The translations under genes and the position numbers were made by a program. This document shows, in pieces, positions 36,478 to 46,440 of a stretch of 64,000 nucleotides of DNA. The notes beneath the pieces were generated by a model. The model saw only the letters and a program-made list of their open reading frames with translations, was not told the DNA's origin and made no database searches. Numbering within the stretch: position 1 is the first letter of the stretch; the number at the start of each line of letters is the position of its first letter. Source of the stretch: an uncultured Eubacteriales bacterium (GTDB lineage Bacteria > Bacillota > Clostridia > Christensenellales > Aristaeellaceae); assembly GCA_902790495.1 (NCBI GenBank), contig CADASK010000028.1, positions 1 to 64,000 of the forward strand. The letters run 5' to 3'.

Positions 36478-36506
36478 TTGCATTTTCCGCGTCTATGTGA
36501 GAAAAT
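36478..36506 (+). promoter_or_regulatory. Possible promoter of the peptide ABC operon
   Basis: TTGCAT at 36478-36483, 17-base spacer, GAAAAT at 36501-36506, in an AT-rich stretch 60-90 bases before the binding-protein gene. Match is moderate. The remainder of 36296-36568 shows a small TGCCAG-TTT-CTGGCA hairpin after the previous stop and nothing else. Confidence 0.45.
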
Positions 36507-36568
36507 AGCGTATGTTAAAATATCTCTACCGGTATTTTGGCATATTAAAAATGAGGAGGAATCCAAAC

Positions 36569-38494
36569 ATGAAGAAGTTCCTTGCGGTACTTCTGGCTGC
36601 GATGATGGTTCTGTCCATGACCGCGTCCTTCGCCGAGGAAGCTGCGGCTCCCGCTGAGAAGGGCACTATCGTCTATGGCGCCACTACCGAAATCGGCGGC
36701 GACTTCGCCCCCGGCCCCTGGTACACGAACAACGCCACCGACAAGATGCTCCGTGATCTGAGCAACGACTATGCTACGGTCGTGACCGATCAGGGCGGCG
36801 CCTATGTCATCAACGAGACCGTGTGCGAGAGCATCGACGGCGTCGTGAATGAGGATGGCACCAAGACCTTCACCATCAAGGTGAAGGAGGGCCTCGTGTA
36901 CAACAACGGCGAAGCCATCACCATCAAGGACTTTGTGTGGCCCGTGGTGTTCTCCAGCTCCAAGCTGATGACCGACCTTGGCGCGAAGCTGACCGGTTAT
37001 CTGACCTATGTGGGCGGCCAGGAATACTATGACGGCACCGCCACCGCCATCAGCGGTGTCCGCATGCTGGACGACTACACCATGTCCCTGCAGATCGTCG
37101 CGGATAAGATCCCCTATTTCTATGATATGGCTTATGCCAGCGTGCAGGCGTTCAACCTGAAGTACTGGCTGGGCGAGGGCATCGACGTGGCGGACGACGG
37201 CGAGGGCTGCTACTTCACCGGCGACTACACGCTGGACAGCGTGAAGGCCGCTCTGGATTACAGCCGCTTCAACGCCAGTGAGGACCGCGTCTCCGCTGGC
37301 CCCTACAACCTGGTTGAGTACGATGTGGCCGCCAAGCAGGCGACCCTGACCATCAACCCCAACTACCAGGGCAACTTCGAAGGCCAGAAGCCCTCGATCG
37401 CCAAGATCGTCGTGCTGCGCGCCGAGGACGCCACCTGGGCCGACGCCATCAAGACCGGCGGCTTCAACTTCTATGACACCATCACCGATGGTTCTCAGAT
37501 CAACACCGCCATGGACATCATGGAAGACGACTCCGTGAAGGAAGCGCTGGGCTATGGCTTCAACTATGTCCAGTTCGACCGCGCGGGCTATGGCTTCCTG
37601 CACTTCTCCTGCGACTTTGGCCCGACCCAGTTCCCCGCTGTGCGTCATGCCATCGCCCAGCTGCTCGACCGCAATGAGTTTGCCAACACCTTCTGCCAGG
37701 GCTGGGGCGGCGTCGTCAACAGCCAGTACGGCACCGGTCTGTGGCAGTATCAGGAAGCCGAGGAGTGGCTCAACGAGAACCTGAACACCTATCCCTACGA
37801 TCCCGACGCGGCCGTGCAGACCCTGATCGACGACGGCTGGGTGTATGCCGAGGACGGCTCCGACTATGTCGAGGGCATCCGCTGGAAGAAGGTTACCGCT
37901 GAGGAAGCCGGCACCTATCAGTACAACGTGACCCTGGCTGACGGCACCATCCTGATGCCCCTGAAGATGGACTGGTCCTCTTCTGACGGCAACTCCGTGT
38001 CCGACCTGCTGAGCGTCATGCTGGCCAATGGCCCGCAGACCGCCGCCGCCGGTATCGAGATCAACCAGCAGGTGATGACCTTCACCGAGCTGCTGAACTA
38101 CTACTATCGCGACGCGACCCAGGGCGACAAGTACGGTGTGCCCACCTACTGCCTGTTCAACCTGGCCAACAACTTCAACCCCGCCTTCGACCAGTCCTAT
38201 GAGTGGACCCAGGATCCCGACATGATCGCTCAGGGCTACAACGTGAGCCGTCTGATGGATCCTGAGATGGATCGCCTCTCCATGGAAATGGTGTACGGCG
38301 TGGACAGCACGGACACCGAGAAGTACATGGATATCTGGAAGCAGTATGAGCTCCGCTGGAACGAGCAGCTGCCCCAGGTGCCGCTGTACAGCAACGTGTA
38401 CATCTCCATGTATCCCGAGTGGCTGGAGAACTACAACCAGGATTCCTTCTGGAACTTTGAGCAGGCGATCCTGTACGCGACTGTCGCTGAGTAA
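36569..38494 (+). CDS. ABC transporter substrate-binding protein, family 5 (oligopeptide type)
   Basis: 641 residues. MKKFLAVLLAAMMVLSMTAS is a signal peptide ending ASFA-EE; there is no lipobox cysteine, so cleavage by signal peptidase I rather than lipidation is predicted. Mature sequence TIVYGATTEIGGDFAP is followed by SBP_bac_5 features: KTFTIKVKEGLVYNNGEAITIKDF and a C-terminal PLYSNVYI segment. It is longer than usual (about 540). First gene of an operon with two permeases, two ATPases and a small membrane protein. RBS AGGAGG lies eight bases before ATG 36569. Codon use is strongly biased (GCC, CTG, AAG, GGC), suggesting high expression. Ligand is probably peptide but not shown. Confidence 0.9.
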   Translation: MKKFLAVLLAAMMVLSMTASFAEEAAAPAEKGTIVYGATTEIGGDFAPGPWYTNNATDKMLRDLSNDYATVVTDQGGAYVINETVCESIDGVVNEDGTKTFTIKVKEGLVYNNGEAITIKDFVWPVVFSSSKLMTDLGAKLTGYLTYVGGQEYYDGTATAISGVRMLDDYTMSLQIVADKIPYFYDMAYASVQAFNLKYWLGEGIDVADDGEGCYFTGDYTLDSVKAALDYSRFNASEDRVSAGPYNLVEYDVAAKQATLTINPNYQGNFEGQKPSIAKIVVLRAEDATWADAIKTGGFNFYDTITDGSQINTAMDIMEDDSVKEALGYGFNYVQFDRAGYGFLHFSCDFGPTQFPAVRHAIAQLLDRNEFANTFCQGWGGVVNSQYGTGLWQYQEAEEWLNENLNTYPYDPDAAVQTLIDDGWVYAEDGSDYVEGIRWKKVTAEEAGTYQYNVTLADGTILMPLKMDWSSSDGNSVSDLLSVMLANGPQTAAAGIEINQQVMTFTELLNYYYRDATQGDKYGVPTYCLFNLANNFNPAFDQSYEWTQDPDMIAQGYNVSRLMDPEMDRLSMEMVYGVDSTDTEKYMDIWKQYELRWNEQLPQVPLYSNVYISMYPEWLENYNQDSFWNFEQAILYATVAE

Positions 38495-38538
38495 TCAGAG
38501 AGCAGCCGTCTCCGGCGTGCTGATTTAACCGGAAAGAG

Positions 38539-38569
38539 GGGGCGGGCCTTCCAAGACCCGCCCCTGTTT
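38539..38569 (+). terminator. Intercistronic hairpin between binding protein and first permease
   Basis: GGGGCGGG (38539-38546) pairs with CCCGCCCC (38557-38564), then TGTTTC. Probably a partial terminator or 3'-end stabiliser, which would give more binding protein than permease. Confidence 0.7.
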
Positions 38570-38587
38570 CATACAAACAGAATACGT

Positions 38588-38650
38588 CATGCATAATGCG
38601 GAGGGAAGCGCCCCCCTCACCGCGCTCCGACTTCCTTCCGCATTGTGCAT
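38588..38650. repeat. Long imperfect palindrome
   Basis: ATGCATAATGCGGAGGGAAG and CTTCCTTCCGCATTGTGCAT flank a 23-base centre; 18 of 20 positions pair. It lies between the hairpin and the first permease gene. Could be a MITE remnant; no second copy in this window. Confidence 0.6.
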
Positions 38651-38690
38651 GGCACAGGGTTCATTTTTCCTAACAAAAGGGGAGAAGCAC

Positions 38691-39710
38691 ATGGGCAAAT
38701 ACATCCTCAAGCGTCTGGGCTACATTGTGGTGGTCTTCCTCATTGTATCCCTGCTGATGTACTCACTGTACAACCTGATACCCTCCGACCCCGCCCGGCA
38801 GGAGCTGGAGCCCCAGCGCCGGAACATGAAGCCGGACGAGTACGAGCAGGCGTATCAGCGCTTGCGGCAGCAGCTGGGTCTGGACGATCCTCTGATCGTT
38901 CGATACTTGCGATGGATCGGGTTATGGAAGGGTCTGGACGGACGCTTTGACGGCCTGCTCGAGGGCAACTTCGGCTATTCCAATCTGTACAAGCAGAATG
39001 TGGTGGACGTCATCAAGGCCCCGATGAGCAATACGATCTTCATCAACATCTTCTCGACCATCCTGTCCCTGGGCATCACCATCCCACTGGGCATCTACTG
39101 CGCGGTGCACAAGGGCAAGCGCTTTGACCAGGCGACCCAGGTGGTCACGATGCTGGGCTACTCGATCCCGATCTACATCATCGCGCTGGTGTTCATGTTC
39201 CTGTTCTGCATCGTGTGGCGCATCTTCCCCGTGATGGGCACCAAGACGGCGGGCGCGACCTACACCAGCAGCTGGGACGAGTTTGTGGATAAGCTGTACC
39301 ACATCACCCTGCCGGTGATCGTCATGACCTTCGGCTCCCTGGGCGGCATGACCCGCTATGTCCGCTCGGCCATGATCGACGCCCTGAGCATGGACTATGT
39401 GCGCACGGCCCGCGCCAAGGGCGTCAAGGAGAAGGTCGTCATCTACTCCCACGCCTGGCGCAACGCCCTGTTGCCCGTCATCACCTCGATCCTGGGCTGG
39501 TTCCTGTCCATCTTCTCCGGCTCCGTGATCATCGAGAACACCTTCTCCCTCAACGGCATGGGCAAGCTGTACTGGCAGGGCCTGAACAACCTGGACTTCG
39601 AGCTGGTGCTCGCCATCCAGATGTTCTACTCCGTAGTGTCCCTGGTTGGCTCCCTGCTCATCGACATCAGCTATGGTCTGGTGGACCCGCGCGTGCGTGT
39701 GGACAAATAA
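38691..39710 (+). CDS. dppB: ABC transporter permease, DppB/OppB type
   Basis: 339 residues. MGKYILKRLGYIVVVFLIVSLLMYSLYNLIPSDP in pieces is the usual DppB start with the first helix and the conserved NxIPGDP-like site. The inner-membrane BPD_transp_1 core contains the EAA loop (YVRTARAKGVKEKVVIYSHAWRNALLP), which contacts the ATPases, and the C-terminal DPRVRVDK. Slightly longer than the typical 310 residues because of an extra 30 residues near residue 40. GGGGAGAAG precedes the ATG. Partner permease follows after 18 bases. Confidence 0.94.
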   Translation: MGKYILKRLGYIVVVFLIVSLLMYSLYNLIPSDPARQELEPQRRNMKPDEYEQAYQRLRQQLGLDDPLIVRYLRWIGLWKGLDGRFDGLLEGNFGYSNLYKQNVVDVIKAPMSNTIFINIFSTILSLGITIPLGIYCAVHKGKRFDQATQVVTMLGYSIPIYIIALVFMFLFCIVWRIFPVMGTKTAGATYTSSWDEFVDKLYHITLPVIVMTFGSLGGMTRYVRSAMIDALSMDYVRTARAKGVKEKVVIYSHAWRNALLPVITSILGWFLSIFSGSVIIENTFSLNGMGKLYWQGLNNLDFELVLAIQMFYSVVSLVGSLLIDISYGLVDPRVRVDK

Positions 39711-39728
39711 GGGAGGAGGAGAAGAGAT

Positions 39729-41594
39729 ATGGCAAACAATCAGAAAAAAGGCTTCTTCCTCACCCGCTGGTTCCGCCGCGCCTTCATGGGCAGCGACCAG
39801 GAGGTCCGGGACATCATGCAGGAAGAGCAGGTGCAGACACCGTTTAAGACCATGGCGAAGAATTTCTTTGCCAAGCACACGGTGCGCATCGGCCTGGGCG
39901 GCTTTATCCTGGTTTTCCTCTTTGTACTGATCGGCCCGAGGTACTGGGTGCTCGACCTGTCTGAGCAGGATTCCACGCTGATCAACCTGCCCCCGTCCAG
40001 CGATTTCATGTCGGTGCCCAAGGAGATGCAGGGGAATATCGTGGACCTGGCCGCGGGCAAGACCTACGGCATCGGCCTGGACAAGAACGGCAAGCTTCAC
40101 ACCTGGGGCTACACCCGCATCACGGAGAAGGTCAACCTGGCCAACATCCCGGATGAGGTGCAGGCCGCCAACATCGTGCAGCTGGCCGCCGGCGAGGATC
40201 ACTGCGTGGCGCTGGACGACAACGGCCAGATCTACGTGTGGGGCAACACCCGCCTGCAGCAGGGCAAGTTCTCCTCGGATATGACCAAGGCCATGAAGAA
40301 CGCCGCAAAGGGCGAGAGCGACCCGAGCTGGGACATCATCCAGATCGAGGCGAGCAACCAGTTCTCGGCAGCGCTGTCCTCCGACGGCACGCTGTACCTC
40401 TGGGGCAACACCAACATGGCGGATATCAAGCTCCGCAGCCAGTACCAGGGCAACATCGCCAAGGTGGCCCTCACGGCCAACGAGTACATCTGCCTGATGA
40501 AGGACGGCACGGTGGCCTACACAGGCTACAAGGACAAGGGCTCGCCCTTCGCGGCCATTCCCGCCGGCCTGGAGGGCAAGACCGTGGTGGACATCGCGGC
40601 GACCTCCGGCTCCATGGCAGCCCTGACCTCCGACGGCGAGGTGTTCGTGTGGGGCTCCTCCACCGCCGGCGAGAAGAACGTTCCCGCCTTCAGCGGCAAG
40701 CCTGTGGCCATCTATGGCGGACGCTACCACTATGACGCCCTGATGGAAGACGGCTCCGTGGTGGCCTGGGGTAACAACAAGTACCACCAGGTCGACGTGC
40801 CCGGCGGCCTGAGCGGCATCACGAAGATCTACACCGGCAACTTTGCCAACTACGCGCTGGACGCCTCCGGCGCCGTGCACACCTGGGGCCTGAAGGGTTT
40901 CACCCTCGGCACGGACAACCTGGGCCGCGACCTGCTGACCCGTATTGTCAACGGCGGCCGCGTCACCATGACCGTCGGCGCCATCTCCGTCGTCATCGCG
41001 ACGATCATCGGCGTGCTGCTGGGCGGCCTGGCCGGCTACTTTGGCGGCAAGGCGGACCTGCTGATCATGCGTATCGCCGAGATCGTGGGCGGCCTGCCCT
41101 TCATCCCCTTCGCCATGATCCTCTCCGCGGTCATCGGCACGCGGCTGGACCCGACCCAGAGAATGTACCTGATCATGGTGGTTCTGGGCATCCTCTCCTG
41201 GGTGCCGACCTGCCGCCTGGTGCGCGCGCAGATCCTGGCCCAGCGCGAGATGGAGTACGTCACCGCCGCCAAAGCCATGGGCATCAAGGAGTGGCAGATC
41301 GTGTTCCGCCACATCCTGCCCAACGTCATCTCCCTGCTGCTGGTGTCCATGACGCTGGATTTCGCCACCTGCATGCTGACGGAGTCGACGCTGAGCTACC
41401 TCGGCTTCGGCATTCCGCTGCCCACGCCGACCTGGGGCAACCTGCTCACCGGCGCGAACAACTCGGTGGTCATCCAGCAGTACTGGTGGCAATGGGTGTT
41501 CCCGGCGGCCATCTTCGGCGTGTGCACCATCTGTATCAACATGATTGGCGACGGCCTGCGGGACGCGGTCGATCCCAAGTCCCAGGAACGCTAA
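39729..41594 (+). CDS. dppC: DppC-type ABC permease with an inserted seven-repeat RCC1 propeller
   Basis: 621 residues against about 290 for normal DppC. Residues 1-75 hold the N-terminal cytoplasmic part and helix 1 (GGFILVFLFVLIG). Residues about 103-390 are seven consecutive RCC1 repeats, each of the form NIVDLAAGKTYGIGLDKNGKL..TWG; WG or equivalent ends six of them. At 391 the permease resumes exactly at the standard FTLGTDNLGRDLLTRIVNGGR segment, with the remaining helices, the EAA loop (YVTAAKAMGIKEWQIVFRHILPN) and ending GDGLRDAVDPKSQER. The propeller therefore sits in the first extracytoplasmic loop. A role in docking the binding protein, or in binding surface material, is inferred. 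The frame is continuous across both joints. Confidence 0.92.
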   Translation: MANNQKKGFFLTRWFRRAFMGSDQEVRDIMQEEQVQTPFKTMAKNFFAKHTVRIGLGGFILVFLFVLIGPRYWVLDLSEQDSTLINLPPSSDFMSVPKEMQGNIVDLAAGKTYGIGLDKNGKLHTWGYTRITEKVNLANIPDEVQAANIVQLAAGEDHCVALDDNGQIYVWGNTRLQQGKFSSDMTKAMKNAAKGESDPSWDIIQIEASNQFSAALSSDGTLYLWGNTNMADIKLRSQYQGNIAKVALTANEYICLMKDGTVAYTGYKDKGSPFAAIPAGLEGKTVVDIAATSGSMAALTSDGEVFVWGSSTAGEKNVPAFSGKPVAIYGGRYHYDALMEDGSVVAWGNNKYHQVDVPGGLSGITKIYTGNFANYALDASGAVHTWGLKGFTLGTDNLGRDLLTRIVNGGRVTMTVGAISVVIATIIGVLLGGLAGYFGGKADLLIMRIAEIVGGLPFIPFAMILSAVIGTRLDPTQRMYLIMVVLGILSWVPTCRLVRAQILAQREMEYVTAAKAMGIKEWQIVFRHILPNVISLLLVSMTLDFATCMLTESTLSYLGFGIPLPTPTWGNLLTGANNSVVIQQYWWQWVFPAAIFGVCTICINMIGDGLRDAVDPKSQER

Positions 41595-41609
41595 GGAGGT
41601 GGAGAGAAT

Positions 41610-42588
<979 letters not shown>

Positions 42589-42608
<20 letters not shown>

Positions 42609-44163
42609 GCGCAAACCCCTTCTGCGCATCAGCAACCTGAAACAGTATTTCCCGCTGAAGACCAAGGGCCTCTACGTCAAGGCCAACGACGGGATCACCC
42701 TGGATATCTACGAGGGTGAGACGCTGGGTCTGGTGGGCGAGAGCGGCTGCGGCAAGTCGACCTTCGGCCGGACGCTGCTGCAGCTCTACCGCCAGACCGA
42801 CGGCCGCACCATGTACTACGGCCGCACCCTGGACGACATCGCCCCCAAGTACGTGGGCGACACCATCCGCACGCTGGACAAGCGCCGCAAGCAGATGAAG
42901 GAGCTGGAGGCCAGGCGGGACGCCGTGCAGCGCGAGTACGACGCGATGCAGGACGGCAAGGAAAAGTACGCCAAGGCCAACGACCTGGAGCAGGCCAAGA
43001 AGGAGGCCAAGGACGCCTTCCTGGACATGGCCAACCTGATCGGCGGCTTCCTGACCGTGGACGATCTGGCCCCCGTGACGGAGGCCTTCATGGGCACCTA
43101 CCGCCTCTCCTCCAAGCAGCATGACGCGGAGGAGCGCCAGGAGACCGCGACCCTCAACCTGGAGGAAGCGAAGTTCAACCTGGAGCAGGCGAAGAAGGAT
43201 CCGAGGAAGGCCAGCAGGGTTGCCGGCCTGGAGACCAAGGTCGCCAAGCTGCAGGCCAAGTGCGACGAGATCGACCGGGAAATCGAAGAGGTGAAGGCGG
43301 AGCTGGTGGAGGCCCGCGCGAAGATCGACGAGATGCGCAAGCCCTACGCCAACGACGCGGAGTTCCAGCGCGTGGAGGCCTACCGCGACGACGGCATCGA
43401 CCTGGCGCGCCTGGAGTACAACGAGATCCGCGAGCTGCGCAGCGATCTGCAGATGATCTTCCAGGATCCCTACTCCTCGCTGAACCCCCGCATGACGGTG
43501 GGCCAGATCATCTCTGAGGGCATGATTGCCCACAACCAGTACAAGAAGAACGACGAGAGACTGCAGGAGGCCATCATCAAGGTGATGGACGACGCGGGTC
43601 TGGCGGCCTACTTCATCCACCGCTACCCGCACCAGTTCTCCGGCGGCCAGCGCCAGCGCATCGGCATCGCCCGGTCCCTGGCTGTGCACCCGAAGTTCGT
43701 GGTGTGCGACGAGGCGGTCTCCGCCCTGGACGTGTCCATCCAGAGCCAGATCATCAACCTGCTGCAGGACCTGAAGGAGCAGCAGAACCTGACCTACCTG
43801 TTCATCACCCATGACCTGAGCGTGGTGAAGTACATCTCCGACCGCATCGGCGTGATGTACCTGGGTTCCATGGTGGAGCTGGCGGAGAGCCAGGAGCTGT
43901 TCGACCATCCGCGTCACCCCTACACGGAGGCGCTGATGAACGCCATCCCCACCACCGACATCGACAGCAACCGCAAGATCGAGGTGCTGGAGGGCGACAT
44001 CCCGAGCCCTGTCAACCCGCCCAAGGGCTGCAAGTTCCACACCCGCTGCAAGTACTGCACGGAGATCTGCGAGCACATGATCCCGCCGCTGGTGGAGGAC
44101 AGCCCGAACCACTTCGTGGCCTGCCACCATATTCTGCGCGACAAGGATGAGGAGAAAGCCTGA
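42589..44163 (+). CDS. dppF: DppF-type ABC ATPase with a coiled-coil insertion in the nucleotide-binding domain
   Basis: 524 residues; normal DppF is about 320. Walker A GESGCGKSTFGRTLLQLYR ends near residue 68. Then, instead of the usual 30-residue link, about 185 residues (about 90-275) intervene, rich in Glu, Lys, Ala and Gln with heptad-like runs (DKRRKQMKELEARRDAVQRE; LETKVAKLQAKCDEIDREIE). The domain resumes at LQMIFQDPYSSLNPRMTVG with the Q-loop, then FSGGQRQRIGIARSL, VVCDEAVSALD and FITHDLSV. A C-terminal cysteine cluster CKFHTRCKYCTEIC matches DppD. The insertion probably projects as a cytoplasmic antiparallel coiled coil. AAGGAGG precedes ATG 42589. Confidence 0.92.
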
Positions 44164-44378
44164 TGCTGTTCCAGTCGAAATACGACCGGGCCCGCAAGCT
44201 CCAGCAGGAGCGCATGGGCGACGCGCCCCGCGCGCTGGAGGATGAGAACCTCGCCGACAAGCTGGAGAAGCACGACACCTTCGCGCTGATCGTCTCGGCG
44301 CTGATCACCATCCTGCCGGCAGCCCTGCTGTTTCTGGCCGTGGTGGTCGGGATTGCCTACTTCTTTGTCATTCGTTAA
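44163..44378 (+). CDS. Small single-pass membrane protein, last gene of the peptide ABC operon
   Basis: 71 residues with no family I recognise. A charged N-terminal half (about 1-38) with many Arg, Glu and Lys is followed by one or two hydrophobic helices (FALIVSALITILPAALLFLAVVVGIAYFFVI). Its ATG overlaps the dppF stop (TGATG), so translation is coupled. A bidirectional terminator follows 12 bases later. Position and size suggest an accessory subunit or stabiliser of this transporter; that is inference only. Confidence 0.75.
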   Translation: MLFQSKYDRARKLQQERMGDAPRALEDENLADKLEKHDTFALIVSALITILPAALLFLAVVVGIAYFFVIR

Positions 44379-44389
44379 TGACCATCAAG

Positions 44390-44436
44390 AAACCCGTCCA
44401 AAGCCTGTTATCAGGTCTATGGACGGGTTTTCGTTT
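44390..44436. terminator. Bidirectional intrinsic terminator between converging ABC operons
   Basis: AAACCCGTCCA (44390-44400) pairs with TGGACGGGTTT (44420-44430), then TCGTTT on plus. On minus it follows the ATPase stop and also has a T-run (TTTCTTGATGG). Confidence 0.88.
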
Positions 44437-45232
44437 ACCCCAACAGCATCCTGTCGTTGTCCAGACTCCTCTGGGTCTTCTGCTGAAACATCTCCAGCAA
44501 CTGCGGCACGCTGAGGGCCGCCCGCTCCTCCCCGGCCACATCCAGCACCACCCGGCCGCTGTCCATCACCAGCGTGCGGGTGCCCACCTCCAGGGCGGCC
44601 TGCATGTTGTGGGTGATCATCATGCAGGTGAGATGCCGCTCCGCCACGATGCGCCGGGTCAGGGCCATCACCTGCTCCGCCGTGGCGGGGTCCAGGGCGG
44701 CCGTGTGCTCGTCCAGCAGCAGCAGCTTCGGCTCGGCGATGGTGGCCATCAGCAGCGAGGCCGCCTGCCGCTGTCCGCCGGAGAGGAGACCCATGCGGGT
44801 CTTCATGCGGTCCTCCAGGCCCAGGTGCAGCTCGCGCAGCAGGTCGCGGAAGTAGGCCGTATCGCGCCGGTTCACCGCGAAGAAGGAGCGGCTGGCCTTG
44901 CGGGTGTAGGCCAGGGCCAGGTTCTCCTCGATGGTCATGTTGGGCGCGGTGCCCAGCAGCGGATTCTGGTAGAGGCAGCCGATGTGGTAGGCGCGCCGGT
45001 AGTCCTTCAGGCGGGTGATGTCCTCGCCGTCCAGGATGATCTTGCCGCGGTCCAGGCGGAACTTGCCGAGAATCGCGTTGAAGAGGGTGGACTTGCCCGC
45101 GCCGTTGGAGCCCAGCAGGGTGATGAAATCGCCATCCGCGATCTCCAGGCTCACGCGGTCCAGGGCGACCTTGGCGTTGGGCGTGCCGGGCTCGAAGGTC
45201 TTCTGCAGACCCACCAGGCTGAGACTGCTCAC
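44435..45232 (-). CDS. ABC transporter ATP-binding protein of a TrpXYZ-like importer
   Basis: 265 residues. Walker A LLGSNGAGKSTLFNAIL near 38-54, Q-loop CLYQNPLLG, signature LSGGQRQAASLLM, Walker B LLLLDEHTAALDP and His of MITHNMQAAL. The motif set matches ATPases that pair with PF04392 binding proteins and BPD_transp_2 permeases. GTG start at 45232 with GAGGAGG seven bases upstream and a GTGA overlap with the permease stop. A much longer frame upstream is a shadow of the permease gene. Confidence 0.92.
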   Translation of the reverse strand: MSSLSLVGLQKTFEPGTPNAKVALDRVSLEIADGDFITLLGSNGAGKSTLFNAILGKFRLDRGKIILDGEDITRLKDYRRAYHIGCLYQNPLLGTAPNMTIEENLALAYTRKASRSFFAVNRRDTAYFRDLLRELHLGLEDRMKTRMGLLSGGQRQAASLLMATIAEPKLLLLDEHTAALDPATAEQVMALTRRIVAERHLTCMMITHNMQAALEVGTRTLVMDSGRVVLDVAGEERAALSVPQLLEMFQQKTQRSLDNDRMLLG

Positions 45233-46194
45233 GCGGCATCCTCCTCTCGCTCGGCCCGCCGCTCGGCGATCAGCCGCTTGACGCGGGGGATGGACAGGGC
45301 GATGACCACGATGACGGCGGAGAGCAGCTTCACCGCGTAGCTGGGCATCTCCACCTTGTAGGCCACCTGCAGGATGATGCGGTAAACGAGGGAGCCGGCC
45401 ACCGCCGAGACGATGCCCAGAGTGACGCTGCGCCGGCCGAAGAAGACCTGGCCGATGATGACCGAGGCAAGGCCCACCACCAGCATGCCGGAGCCGAAGT
45501 TCAGGTCGGCGTAGCGCTGCTGCTCGCACAGCAGGGCCCCGGAGAAGGCCACCAGGGCGTTGGAGATCATGATGCCGAGGATGCGCGAGCGGTCGGCGTT
45601 GATGGAGGAGGAGCGCACCATCTGCTCGTTGTCGCCGGTGGCGCGGATGGCCATGCCCGTGCGGGTGAAGAAGAACATCGCCAGGATGGCCGCCGCGGCC
45701 GCCACGATCAGCGCGGTGAGGATGAGCGCCGAGAGGTTGCTGTCAAAGCGCCGGTTGCCGCTCAGGCCGATCATCAGCGTGCGGAAGGATTTGTAGACCG
45801 TGTCGCTGGCGACCTGGGTCTGGGCGCCGACGCTGTTGAGCTCCATCCGCTGCAGGTAGAGGTTGCTCTGCCCGCCCAGCAGCACAAAGTTGACCGTGTA
45901 CAGCCCCGTCATAGTGAGGATGCCGGAGAGGATCGGGTTGATGCCGACCTTGGTTTGCAGCATGCCCGTGATCCAGCCCGCGGCGGCGCCGACCAGCAGG
46001 CTGCACAGCAGCGCGAGGCCGGGGTGCCCCGCGATGGTGACCACCGCGCAGGCGCACATGCCGGCGACGAAGCTGCCGTCGATGGTCAGGTCAGGCGTGT
46101 TCAGCACCTGGAAGGCGATGAACACGCCCATGGCCATCGGCGCGTAGATCATGCCCTGGCTCAGGGCGGATAACAGCAGAGCGAGGATACTCAT
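45229..46194 (-). CDS. ABC transporter permease, BPD_transp_2 family (TrpY-like)
   Basis: 321 residues with eight or nine hydrophobic helices. ALSQGMIYAPMAMGVFIAFQVLNTPDLTIDGSF at the start and the later GIMISNALVAFSGALLCEQQRYADLNFGSGMLVVGLASVIIGQ region are typical of permeases encoded next to ABC_sub_bind proteins. It follows the binding-protein gene on the same strand after a 246-base gap that contains R1, R4 and R2 repeats, so distal expression may depend on read-through across them. GTGA-coupled to the ATPase. Confidence 0.92.
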   Translation of the reverse strand: MSILALLLSALSQGMIYAPMAMGVFIAFQVLNTPDLTIDGSFVAGMCACAVVTIAGHPGLALLCSLLVGAAAGWITGMLQTKVGINPILSGILTMTGLYTVNFVLLGGQSNLYLQRMELNSVGAQTQVASDTVYKSFRTLMIGLSGNRRFDSNLSALILTALIVAAAAAILAMFFFTRTGMAIRATGDNEQMVRSSSINADRSRILGIMISNALVAFSGALLCEQQRYADLNFGSGMLVVGLASVIIGQVFFGRRSVTLGIVSAVAGSLVYRIILQVAYKVEMPSYAVKLLSAVIVVIALSIPRVKRLIAERRAEREEDAA

Positions 46195-46211
46195 AACACT
46201 TCTCCAATCTG

Positions 46212-46265
46212 CCTTCCCCCTTCGGGGGAAGGTGTCATCGGGCTTCAGCCCGATGACGGATGAGG
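46212..46265 (-). repeat. R2 palindromic intergenic repeat, copy 7
   Basis: CCTTCCCCC-TTC-GGGGGAAGG, GTCATCGGGC-TTCA-GCCCGATGAC, then GGATGAGG. In the gap between binding-protein and permease genes. Confidence 0.8.
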
Positions 46266-46314
46266 GAATTCAAGAATTCCAAATTGAAACCGGTATGAAC
46301 GACGGCGAGCGCAG

Positions 46315-46435
46315 CGAAGGTTTGCAAAGGGCGCCGAGCGCCCAGAAAACTGTCCAGTGGACAGTTTTCAGCGAGACGAAAGCGGCAGCGACATGATCGC
46401 AAAGCCCTTTGCCCGCGCCCGCAGGCGCGGAACCC
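46315..46435 (+). repeat. R1 copy 9, interrupted by R4
   Basis: GCAAAGGGC, then R4, then GATCGCAAAGCCCTTTGC and the second hairpin. Removing R4 restores a normal R1. Confidence 0.85.
46333..46394 (+). repeat. R4 nested palindromic element, copy 2
   Basis: GAGCGCCCAGAAAACTGTCCAGTGGACAGTTTTCAGCGAGACGAAAGCGGCAGC in sections; the stem AAAACTGTCC/GGACAGTTTT is perfect. Sits between GGGC and GATCGC of R1. Confidence 0.85.
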
Positions 46436-46440
46436 CTGCT

